From positions 79,162,757-79,226,756 of the forward strand of contig CM077165.1 of assembly GCA_039583875.1 (NCBI GenBank): a DNA stretch of 64,000 bases. The letters are read 5' to 3'. The DNA is from Platanthera guangdongensis (taxonomy: Eukaryota; Streptophyta; Magnoliopsida; Asparagales; Orchidaceae). Shown here one piece after another: positions 34,254-42,796 of this stretch. Both the position numbers and the translations under genes were made by a program. Under the pieces are notes generated by a model. The model worked only from the letters and a program-made list of their open reading frames with translations, was not told where the DNA came from and ran no database searches. Each line of letters opens with the position of its first letter. Positions within the stretch are counted from its first letter, which is position 1.

Positions 34254-36989
34254 TGATGCAGGTTAAAACTCGGAAATTATTTATGAAGCGCGGCGCCCCG
34301 GCGGTTTTATTTGCGAAAAAAGGCGGAAGTGAATTTTATTTAAGAAAACGGGTCGCGCGTATTTATTTATTTATTTTGGATATAAAAAAGGTTTAGAAAT
34401 CGAGTTTTAACGAAAGGAGGCAAGTGCACCTATCGTGAGTAGTACAGGATATTCCGGGTGGAATATCGAGGTCGTATTGTTCTCGGGTCCGGTTCGATTA
34501 TTTCTACTCTTCCCTGGAGGGGACTATTATTTTACCGATAATTATCTTGTCGGGATATTTTATATAAAAAAATACAGAAAATGGCAGAAAGAAAATGAAA
34601 GCAATAAAAAGAAAGCAATAAGGTGGTGCCGATGAAGAGCTTAGCTCGATGGCACCGAGAAAAACAATTGAACTAAAATAGACTTTAAATAAAAAGAGCT
34701 CCTAAATTTCTAATTAATTAAGGCGGAGACTTGGCCGTGGAGGTTCCACTAGAATGAGCTCACCTATCTCTAGGACTATCGCTCACCTGAACGCTAAGAC
34801 TATTCGACCGGGCTCTCGTCCGACGAAGGATTCCTCTTAACGCCCGCATTACGCTAAGAACCCCGCTATTGGGTGGGGAACCCAATCCGGTAGAGTTGGC
34901 GCGCCTCCTCTCTCGAGGGTTAGTGCGGAACTCTCTTTGCCAAGGGGTGATCGGTCCATATGCACGGCCTCTCGGCTAGCTAGCATATGGACTACGGAAA
35001 TAGGGCCCACACATCGATATGTGGTCCTACGCGTCGTTAACCCCGGGCAAACCTTAAGTACTATTAATTAATTAGAAAAATTAGACCTTTAATTATTTTA
35101 AGCTATTTTATCTGTCCCAATGCTCTTCGATGGCGAGGGCTAAGAACTGTTAGCCACTCATCGGAATGGGGACGGCTTGCGAGAAAAGCAGAAAAGAAAG
35201 CAGAAAATGGAAAGCAGGAAATGAAAGCAGTAAAATAAAGCAGTAAATGAAAGCTGAAAATTGCAAGTCCTACCCAAACGAGTAGGACTGAAGAAAGCAG
35301 TAAATTGCGAGTCCCGGCGCAACTGCGTGGGCGGGAGAAATGAAAGCAGTAAAACGCGCACACGCAAGTCCTACTCAAATGAGTAGGAGAAAATAAATAC
35401 GGGTCCTACTCAACCGAGTAGGACAAAATAAATGCAACACACGCACACTCTATCTCGACATAAATGAAAACACACGCACTCTACAAGAAAATAAAACACA
35501 CTCACACACACGACAGAAATGAAATAAAGCAAAGCGCCATTTAACTCTTAACGAGTAGGCGGAAATAGATGCACAAGTAAAAAAAGCAAAAAAAACTAAG
35601 TTAACGAAAAATTAAAACAACTGCATTTCTACCGCTAGAATGCGGTAGAAATGCATAAAAAGCGAAAATAAAAATTAAATGGGAAGAAAGATTTGCAAAT
35701 AAAAAGGAAAATGCAAGTGATCGAAAAATAAAAACGAACACATTTCTACCGCTAGAATGCGGTAGAAATGCATAAAAAGAGAACGAAAAAATTAAAAGAG
35801 CAAAAAGTTTAAATGAAAAACTAAGTGCGCGAAAAATTAAAACGACTATATTATCATTCCTATAACTCCGTAAAAACGCTAAAAAGGTGAAAATAAAGCG
35901 AAAAGAACGAAAAGGTTTTACAACCTAAAAATAAAAAGCTAAGTTAAAAGAAAAGAAAATCACCTTGAAATCATTTTTACGGGTTTATAACAATGAAATA
36001 AAAAGCTATAAAAATCTAAGTTAACAACACTACGTAAAAAAAATGAAAACATAAAAGTAAATAAACTATACTCATACACTCACACACGCCTATAAAGAAG
36101 AACAGAAACTAAGTTAAAACAAAAATAAATAAGATTGCAAAGAAGTAGGCACATCGTTGAAGTCCAAATCCATGAAAAGAGAGAAAATCTACAATTTTAT
36201 TAAGCTAAAACAAAGATTACAAAGCTAAGAAAATAAAGGAGAGGGGAGAAATTTCCCTTACATAGCATTTGGACTCATCCGAGCAGCATAACTCCTATAC
36301 AAAATGGTGCCCAAAAGGGGAACAGGAATTCAAAGGAGAACCTCTGAATTTATAGACAAAATTTTCATGAGTCACGCCCTTGGTCACGGGCGTGACAGGG
36401 GGCGTGACAGTACTATTTGGAAGGCGGCCGGCGATTTGACGGGAAAGTTGACTTCGGGCTGGACACGTGGCGGTCTCGCAGTGGTCACGCCCTTGGTCAC
36501 GGGCGTGACAGGGGCGTGACAGGCAGGTGGATCTGGGCGCGGTGCGCCAAAAAGTCGCCGCGCGGGTCTTGTCGGGCTAGCAGGAAAGGTCACGCCCCAG
36601 GTCACGGGCGTGACTCTGGGCGTGACAGGCGGGTGTCGACACTCGACGAATGTCGAGATGAAATCGTCGAGTGGAGTGTCACGGGCTTGGGTCACGGGCG
36701 TGACTCGGGTGACACGGGCGTGACAGGCTTTGAACTTCAGAAAATTGCTGATTTCACGGCTTTTGACGTGTCACGCCCTGGTCACGGGCGTGACCCATTT
36801 GACACGGGCGTGACATGTCAGATTTTGGCAGATTTTTGATTTTTTCCTGAAAAATAAAATAAAATAAGTTAGTATAATATTTACAAAAATAGGAGCATTT
36901 TATTGAATAAAAATAAGTAAAAACGACAAAAAGAAAGGAAAACGACTAAATTAATGTACAAAAAAAATAGGTATATTTACAATTCATCA
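34254..36989 (-). repeat. 5' LTR of element G (2736 bp)
   Basis: This is the partner of 28526-31264. Differences are a few single-base changes and run-length differences in A tracts, plus a 15-bp stretch containing CCATGCCACGCCC-type sequence missing from the island. It is followed by the AGCGC duplication at 36990-36994. Confidence 0.95.
36371..36818. promoter_or_regulatory. U3 island of CACG-NN-CGTG inverted repeats (element G, 5' LTR)
   Basis: This is the second copy of the island, 172-619 bp from the 5' end of the LTR in the minus orientation. Confidence 0.7.
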
Positions 36990-37026
36990 AGCGCATAGGC
37001 TGCCTTCCCGCCAATAATCACGGTGC

Positions 37027-37121
37027 CTAAGTACCAACAACCAAAACTTATTGCTAGTGGCTAGTAAGTTCTAATCAATTCAAGTTAGACCATGCAAATA
37101 TGTAAATTAATTAAATCATAC
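37027..37121 (-). other. Gag/protease intron of gypsy-F (95 bp)
   Basis: The donor is ACAG|GTATGATT and the acceptor GGTACTTAG|GC, in phase 1 in a glycine codon (DVIT-G-TVIIGG). Unspliced reading stops two codons after the donor (GGT ATG ATT TAA). The length leaves remainder 2 on division by three. It is at the identical protein position to the introns of B, C, D and E. Confidence 0.78.
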
Positions 37122-37306
37122 CTGTAATCACATCTTGTGGGTTCCGTTCCTGCGCCATGTCAAGCGCGTACACCTGATCCCGGACCGGTCCGGGGTTTCC
37201 TCTTGGCGGTCCTCGTCCTCGACCACGCATATATCCCCGCCCTCGTGGAGCTGCTGGAGGGAGAGCAGGAGGGAGAGTAGGAGGGAGAGTAGGAGGGGCG
37301 TTCCCA
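37122..37306 (-). pseudogene. gag: Gag C-terminal fragment of gypsy-F
   Basis: This gives the proline- and RG-rich Gag tail: NAPPTLPPTLPPALPP, then MRGRGRGPPRGNPGP and DQVYALDMAQERNPQDVITG up to the intron donor. The upstream Gag, including any zinc knuckle, is cut off at 37306 by element H. The RG-rich segment suggests nucleic-acid binding (inference). Confidence 0.75.
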
Positions 37307-37576
37307 TGATCCTAAATCTAAAGTAATAAAAGGAACGGAGAAATGGCCAAGATGGGTGGCCGGAGGTGAGGGGAGAAGAAGAATGGTCGGAGAGAGGGCC
37401 GGAGTTGGGAGAGAAGAAGGGATTGGGAAACAGAGTAGAACACTTTATTATTGATTTTCCATAATCCGTATTACATCCATATGGGTATATATATAGCCTA
37501 ATAGCCCAAGCTCTAAGCATTACAACCAAAGACACTTGTCACAATCCTATTTCATCTAATATATAGACTCGTTACA
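37307..37576 (-). repeat. 3' LTR of element H (about 270 bp)
   Basis: The minus-strand LTR starts TGTAACGAGTC at 37576 and ends ...TAGGATCA at 37307. It carries a TATA-like CTATATATATACC at about 37490 and an AATAAA-type signal near 37440, as expected for a short promoter-bearing LTR. The left boundary is set by TG...CA and by the resumption of the gypsy-F Gag frame; no second copy is available. Confidence 0.65.
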
Positions 37577-37697
37577 TTGCCTTCTCCTTTTGAAACGACG
37601 TCCTCGCCGTTCAGTTAAAAAAACTATATATTGTATTCTTCAAATTTAGCCGATGCCGGACCGAAGATGAGGATTATTGTTGTTATGCTTGGACGTC
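37577..37697 (-). other. 3' untranslated segment and polypurine tract of element H
   Basis: On the minus strand this contains AACGGCGAGGACGTC and then AAAAGGAGAAGGCAA beside the LTR. The GEDVV...GEGNV wording recalls the last codons of gypsy Pol (NLEDKV...GGNV), so it may be the residue of a deleted pol. Confidence 0.6.
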
Positions 37698-38562
37698 TCA
37701 TTGGGTGCTAAAATTTCTTCCTGGATCAAAAACGAAAATCACCGAAGAAATTAGCATTGACTCGACCACCCCTACATCAAGTGGTTCTTGCTCTTGTGGT
37801 TGTCTTGGCAATGGTGGCAATGATTTCGTAATAGCAACCACAATAATTGTGTCATTGCACCCAATTTTCTTATTTTCAACATTCATTGATGGCGGCGTTG
37901 TCATGGATGGTGGCGGTTCCTTCAATTCTTTTGAAATTATCCATGGTAAAGGTTTCACAACATAGTGTTCTTCCGACCCATTCTCATATTCGTTCTTGAT
38001 TGTGGATGTGATAGACGGACACATCAAATCATATTCCACTTGCTTCGAAGGCTCAAGGGTTACATTGACGTGTTTAAGAACTATATCATGAACATCTTCT
38101 ATTGTTGTTGGTGACGATTTAATGATTGCCGGAGAAGAGGTAAGCCCGTCAAGGAAAGAGATGCATGGTTCACGGGTCGTTAATTCCTCAATTAAAGTTT
38201 GAGTAGCTTGAACCGTTGATGGTTGTTGAAATTGATTTCTTGCCCCAACAAAATTCTCAACGCTTTGTCCGTATTCTTTAACTATGTCATCAACAAACCA
38301 CGGAAATGTCATGGCTGGATGAATGCGTAATGTAGCCCGATACCAGATAGACGCGGGTCTATCTAAGTGTAGAGCTGCGTAGATCATGAAATCTGTCGGA
38401 CGAATGTTGTTTTTCGAAAAATACAACTGTAATTTGTAAAGCCAATCAACGGGATCCCCATCAGAAAAACGCGGACATGAATCATATCTTGCTTGTAAAT
38501 TACTTTTCAAACGCTCCTCAAAAACATCAAAACTGCGTAATATATTTTGCTTGCAGGCTTCG
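37698..38562 (-). CDS. gag: Gag-like protein of element H, N-terminus missing
   Basis: This open frame of about 288 codons ends at 37698. The first half resembles a Ty3/gypsy Gag core: PRFSDGDPVDWLYKLQLYFSKN, then MIYAALHLDRPASIWYRA and FVDDIVKEYGQS. The match to the retrotransposon gag domain is clear. The second half is acidic and proline-rich, without a zinc knuckle or protease. The frame runs unbroken into the gypsy-E insertion, so the true start is beyond it. An intact gag without pol fits a non-autonomous element that supplies its own coat only. Confidence 0.7.
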
Positions 38563-38595
38563 TGTAACACCCCCTATCCGTCACATAGCATATAG
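38563..38595 (-). repeat. 3' LTR of gypsy-E, piece 1 (33 bp)
   Basis: TGTAACACCCCCTATCCGTC... up to TATAG matches the first 33 bases of the other E LTR (62626-62658) with one mismatch. The LTR then resumes at 44665 after copia-A. Confidence 0.93.
38591..38595. repeat. Target-site duplication TATAG, left copy (copia-A)
   Basis: The partner is at 44660-44664. The unoccupied site is at 62654-62658, where TATAG occurs once and runs straight into CAGTAGG. Confidence 0.96.
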
Positions 38596-40471
38596 TGTTA
38601 AAATTCAACAAACCGCAGACGCCCCCTTGGATACCCTGTTGAAAACTCAACAAACCGAAGAAGAATACGCCCACTTATAATGTTGAAAGTTTTCCCGGAT
38701 CGTGGAGTTAGCAGGGGTTATCTCAACAAAGCAGTAACAACCAGCAACACATGCAGCACAAGCTTCTTTATTGATCAAGAGCAAACTTCTTTACAAGGCG
38801 AGACATACATGGCGAGACATGCATCACCAAAACCCAACACCAGGAGAGCAGAGACAGTTACAAAGACAAGAACAAAAAACAAGCCGAGCGGACTCAATCA
38901 ACAAGCCGCCGACCTACTGCTGTGGAGTCCGCTCAGTCCGCCAGGTCGCCAGACCGCAACCCAAGTCGCGCGGACTCACCCCTCCAATGCTAGCTCTTCA
39001 CCGCCGATCTGCAGGCCGCCTGACCGCGAGGTCTCCTAGCCGCCAGACCGCACAAGCTGCGTCACCGAATGGAACAGTCTGCCTGAAGCAGGCGCCTTCC
39101 TGAACCCCGAACCAAGTTGCCAAAGAAGAGACCGCCTGGTCGCAATCCGCGACCTGCTGTTTACCGCCTGTTGCTTAACCGCAGAGTCCGCACTGTCCCT
39201 GACCGCAATCAGAGCCAAGTCCTGGCTTTCCAGCGCTATCCGCACAACCTGCACAGCACAATCGGGTCAACTCTCTATCCGCGCAGACACAAAGTCCAGA
39301 CCGCAGTAACTTACGCGAGCTCAATTACTGTTCACTTACTTCGGTCTAGGTTCCGTTTTTCCTGATGTGACATGGGTCCTATTTATAGGCACGACGATAA
39401 GTATGGTCACCGCCCTAGCCGATAGGATCACCGCCACATCCCGCAGCTAGAACAAGTGTGTCCGCCAGCCCGCGGACACACATACCAGTTCGCCGCTATT
39501 GTGCAGATAGCCAGTCCTCCCCAGCTTCTCCAAGGCCGGACTCCAATATCCAGCCCGCCTTGCCGCCAGAGGCCAAGCCAGGACCACCACAGCCGGACTC
39601 CACAACAGCCGTGTTCGCCATTCTGCGGACAAGGCATCAGCCCGCAAAACCCCGAGCCCGCGGCTTCGCCATCAAGGCACCTGCCGGACTCAGCGGACAC
39701 CCGGCTTCCGTCCGCATCTCCCAAGTCCATTACCTCATCTCCAAGGCACCTCCGGACTTAGCGGACACGTCTATCCAGTCCGCTAACAGCAGACTCCAGT
39801 CCGCAACTCCTGAGTCCATAACCTCGTCACAAGGCTACACCGGACTCAGCGGACTCTGGCTCCAGTCCGCACGCTCCTGCACAAGCAATTCTCCAGTCCG
39901 CATTTCCCCAAGCTAGCAAACAAGGCAAAGCACTTCTACTACGCTTGGCGGACTGAGAAACTAGCCCGCGCTCCACTGCGATCTCCCCGGACTGAGCCTC
40001 CTGGACTTGGTTCAATTCCCACCAAGTCCAGCCCACTGGCCGCAAGGGCCAGTCCGCACTTACTGGCGGACACTGGATCTAGCCCGCCATACCAGGCGAC
40101 CTCCAGTTTCTGTCCGCGCTGACCGGCGGTCTCCGCGGCTTCCCGCTGCACCAGAGCAAGACCAAGGCAACTGCCAAACCGGTCTGCCGAGCTCCAGTTC
40201 TTCAGTCCGCTTCATGCCGGACTCCGCAGATAGCATTCCTATCCGCCCGGTTACTTTCTGGGAGACAACCGCCTGCTGAGCATACACAGGCCTGTCAGAC
40301 CGCTGCTGCTGTCCGCGTAGTCCGCGCGAACAGACCGCCCAGGCCGCCACAGAGCAAACCGCCTGCAACATCCCTGCCGACCTAGCAGTCCACCAACCCT
40401 GTCCGCGTAGTCCGCGCGGATAGGTTTCCCAAGCCTTCCATTCACCCACTTTCACTTCACAGAATTCAACA
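38596..40471 (-). repeat. 3' LTR of copia-A (1876 bp)
   Basis: It begins TGTTAAAATTCAACA and ends GAATTCAACA. It matches 42796-44659 closely; the main difference is an extra tandem 14 bp around 38806-38820 (GGCGAGACATACAT). Throughout it carries dozens of AGTCCGC or GCGGACT words, on both strands. Confidence 0.95.
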
Positions 40472-40490
40472 CTCCCCCTTGAAGTGAGAA
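40472..40490 (-). other. Polypurine tract of copia-A
   Basis: The minus strand reads CACTTCAAGGGGGAG directly before the TGTTGAATTC start of the LTR. Confidence 0.85.
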
Positions 40491-40756
40491 GTGGTGAATA
40501 ACTCCAGCAGCTCCCGTAACCTTGCACCTGGTCCTTCCGATAGCATCTACGAAGAGATGTCCAAGACATAGTCCTCTCCCCGCATATCTTGGACCATGAG
40601 GGAGCCCTCCAACATCTCCCAAAAGGATCCATGCTTCCCTCTGCCTTCTTCAGCTTCAACCTCCACTCATGCATCACAGGAGTATCACCAACTTCCTTGG
40701 ACACAGAAGCCCAAGCCTTGTTATCTCTGAGAGAAGTCACCTCTTCAGCCTTGGTG

Positions 40757-42796
40757 TCAACCACCTAGCAAGGGCCAGTCATCACAGCCAGAAGTACCTT
40801 GCTCGACCTGAGGGCTAGCAAGGAGACATGGGACCAAATCCGCCATGTTTCCTTCGCTATATCGAGCTGGTGGCTTACTGATCCTCTTCGATCTCCGAAG
40901 AACCTGATCATGGCTAACCACCTCCGCTGCTTTTGAACCAGCTCCGTTCCCGGGCAAACCCGGAACAATGCTCCCTTTGCTCCCTGAACAAGACGCCTCC
41001 TTACTGGAACCAAGAGCACCTGGAGCAACGCTCCCCCTGCTACCTGAACCAGAAGACTCCCCTCTTGAACAAGAACAGCCCGGAACATCGCTCCCCTTGC
41101 TTCCTGAACCGGAAGCCTCCGCCTTCGAGCCAGAAGATCCTGGAGCATCGCTCCCCCTTCTTCCGAACTCTGACGCCTTTGCCCCGGAGCTAGAACAACC
41201 TGGAGCACCTGGTGACTCAGGCAACTCCACTTCCTTAGCAGCAGCCTCCTTCAGCCCACCATCTGACCTGCTTATCTCTAGCTCCACATAAGAGCTACCC
41301 CAATACGGCGTCAACTCATCAAAAACAATGTCTCTCAACACTATGAGTTTCTTCGTCGCAGGATCCATACACCTCCATCTTCTTCTCTGCTCATCATACC
41401 CAACAAAGACTATCTTTGTTTTGAGAGCACCCGGAGAGTGTAAATAGCAGGTAGATCCAAACACCCGAAGGTGCTTCACTGAGGGCTTCACTCCGAACAT
41501 CAGCTCATAAGGAGTCTTCACTATGATCAGACTAAGAGGCATCCGGTTGATGACATGAGCAGCACAGGCAATTCCTTCCGCCCAAAGAGCCTTCGGAACT
41601 CCTTTACTCTGAAGCCAACACTTGCAGGTCTCCGTTAACCAACGGATCATCCGAGCTGCAATACTACCCTGTTCTGAAGTATGTCCACAAGAAAACTCCA
41701 TCCGGATCCCTTGCTTCCTGCAAAAGCGTGAGAACTCGGTTGAGCCAAACTCACCACCGATGCTTGTTCTCAACACCTTGATCCTCCGGCCAAGCTGGCC
41801 TTCCACAAGCTTCTTGAACTCCACAAACAAGCGTACCATGCTGGACTTCTTCTTCATGAAGTATACCCAAGTATACCCAGAATAGTCATCAACCAATATC
41901 AGCATGAACCTGCTGCCTCCAAGACTGGCCGTGACGGTCGGTCCCACCAGAGCACAATGGACAACCGCCAATGGTGCCTTACATCTGGATTGTGCTTTGT
42001 CAACCATGAAGCGATAGGCTCCACTTTCCTGACATCCCGCACACCCCCGACCATCGCCATAGGATGACAATCTAGGCAAGCCTCTTACGAGTCTTCTTTC
42101 CGCCATTGCTTTCAGCTTGTCCATCCCTACATGCCCCAGTCTTTCATGCCAGATAGCTGCACTATCACTGGCATTCCTCCGATCAACTCCAGAACTAGTT
42201 GAAATCCCAACCACGTTCTTCTCCTTCCTCCCTACCTGAGCAACGTTCGCCGAGAGCAAGACAACCTTGCACTCCTTCCGAAGATGACCATGTTGCTTGC
42301 ATTTATAGCACCTTGGTCCTTCCTTCCTCTTCCTATCACGCCTAGGAGAAACACTCCTTTCTTCCTGATATGAAGTAGAGGGACCATCTTCAGCAGCATC
42401 CTTCACCTCCTTTTTGAGCAACCCATCAAGGGCAGTCCAGACCTCCGCAGTTGACCGACATCCACTAATGTGGTCCAAGAGCTCCGATGAGATCACCTGC
42501 TTGAGAATACACTCCGCTTTCGCATTTGCCTCCTTCCAAGCTCTCATCGCCTCAGCATTGCTAGCAGTATCCTCTTGTCTTCCTGCTCCGCATACAACCT
42601 CCCAAAGGTCCTCGCCAAGAAGAAAGCTCTTCATACAGGACTTCCACCGTTCACAGTTCGTCTCTGTAAGAAGATCAATACCAAGACAACTTGCATCCTC
42701 CACTGCCATGGTTCTACCACTGGTTTCCTCTACAGAAGAGCAACTACTTCCATTGAGCACTGCTTGACCACTCCAACAACCTCGCTTTGATACCAT
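40757..42796 (-). CDS. Gag-zinc knuckle-catalytically dead integrase fusion (copia-A)
   Basis: An intact 679-codon ORF. The first ATG (42794-42796) straddles the LTR/PBS boundary. A later ATG at 42709 begins the usual Gag start (residue 30), followed by ERWKSCMKSFLLGEDLWEVV. The Gag core is shortened; a normal knuckle CYKCKQHGHLRKEC follows at residues 163-176. Protease is absent. The integrase zinc finger is intact (H217, H222, C252, C255). In the core the three catalytic positions have changed: HCALVGP has Ala for Asp (282), RTSIGGEF has Ser for Asp (345) and SIAARMIR has Ala for Glu (381), although the 35-residue spacing is exact. Then comes a tail of about five 18-residue Ser/Gly repeats and RRSKRISKPPARYS, after which RT is deleted. 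It may bind nucleic acid and particles but cannot integrate DNA (inference). Confidence 0.85.
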   Translation of the reverse strand: MVSKRGCWSGQAVLNGSSCSSVEETSGRTMAVEDASCLGIDLLTETNCERWKSCMKSFLLGEDLWEVVCGAGRQEDTASNAEAMRAWKEANAKAECILKQVISSELLDHISGCRSTAEVWTALDGLLKKEVKDAAEDGPSTSYQEERSVSPRRDRKRKEGPRCYKCKQHGHLRKECKVVLLSANVAQVGRKEKNVVGISTSSGVDRRNASDSAAIWHERLGHVGMDKLKAMAERRLVRGLPRLSSYGDGRGCAGCQESGAYRFMVDKAQSRCKAPLAVVHCALVGPTVTASLGGSRFMLILVDDYSGYTWVYFMKKKSSMVRLFVEFKKLVEGQLGRRIKVLRTSIGGEFGSTEFSRFCRKQGIRMEFSCGHTSEQGSIAARMIRWLTETCKCWLQSKGVPKALWAEGIACAAHVINRMPLSLIIVKTPYELMFGVKPSVKHLRVFGSTCYLHSPGALKTKIVFVGYDEQRRRWRCMDPATKKLIVLRDIVFDELTPYWGSSYVELEISRSDGGLKEAAAKEVELPESPGAPGCSSSGAKASEFGRRGSDAPGSSGSKAEASGSGSKGSDVPGCSCSRGESSGSGSRGSVAPGALGSSKEASCSGSKGSIVPGLPGNGAGSKAAEVVSHDQVLRRSKRISKPPARYSEGNMADLVPCLLASPQVEQGTSGCDDWPLLGG
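42780..42795 (-). other. Primer binding site of copia-A, overlapping the start codon
   Basis: On the minus strand TGGTATCAAAGCGAGG starts immediately after the LTR and matches the initiator-Met type PBS of copia elements. The first A of the ATG is the last LTR base, and the PBS is translated as MVSKRG. Confidence 0.85.

Larger units (their letters stand above)
28526..36989 (-). mobile_element. Element G, non-autonomous Tat/Athila-like LTR element (LARD)
   Basis: An 8464-bp element with two almost identical LTRs of about 2.74 kb and an internal region of about 3 kb with no plausible coding sequence. On the minus strand the PBS matches tRNA-Asp and the polypurine tract reads AAGTATGGGGGTATT; both are typical of Tat/Athila-type gypsy elements. 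Without gag or pol it must have moved using proteins from another element. The perfect 5-bp duplication and nearly identical LTRs indicate recent insertion. Confidence 0.93.
21691..37306 (-). mobile_element. Gypsy-F, Ty3/gypsy chromovirus, interrupted by G and H
   Basis: The 3' LTR is 21691-25077, pol is 25167-28520, and after element G the protease start, intron and Gag tail continue at 36995-37306. The element is then cut by element H, so the rest of gag and the 5' LTR lie beyond 64000. Removing G and one copy of AGCGC rejoins the protease motif ALFDTGAS precisely. F is inserted in the second LTR of gypsy-D (preceding bases TTTGG). Confidence 0.92.
37307..38562 (-). mobile_element. Element H, small gag-only gypsy-like element, partial
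   Basis: The 3' LTR of about 270 bp, a polypurine tract (AAAAGGAGAAGGCAA on the minus strand), a short 3' untranslated segment and a gag-like ORF are visible. There is no pol between them, so the element is internally deleted or gag-only. It sits in gag of gypsy-F and is itself cut at 38562 by gypsy-E. Its 5' LTR must lie beyond 64000. Confidence 0.7.

Noticed and set aside
35103..35378. Phe/Ser-rich minus-strand frames repeated in both G LTRs (also 29374-29649)
   Set aside because: Identical frames occur in both LTRs because the LTRs are copies. The composition follows from GAAAGCAG repeats and no domain is visible.
39428..40280. Several proline/serine-rich frames in the copia-A LTR
   Set aside because: They result from the AGTCCGC-rich composition and occur on both strands. 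The LTR is non-coding and both copies show shifts.
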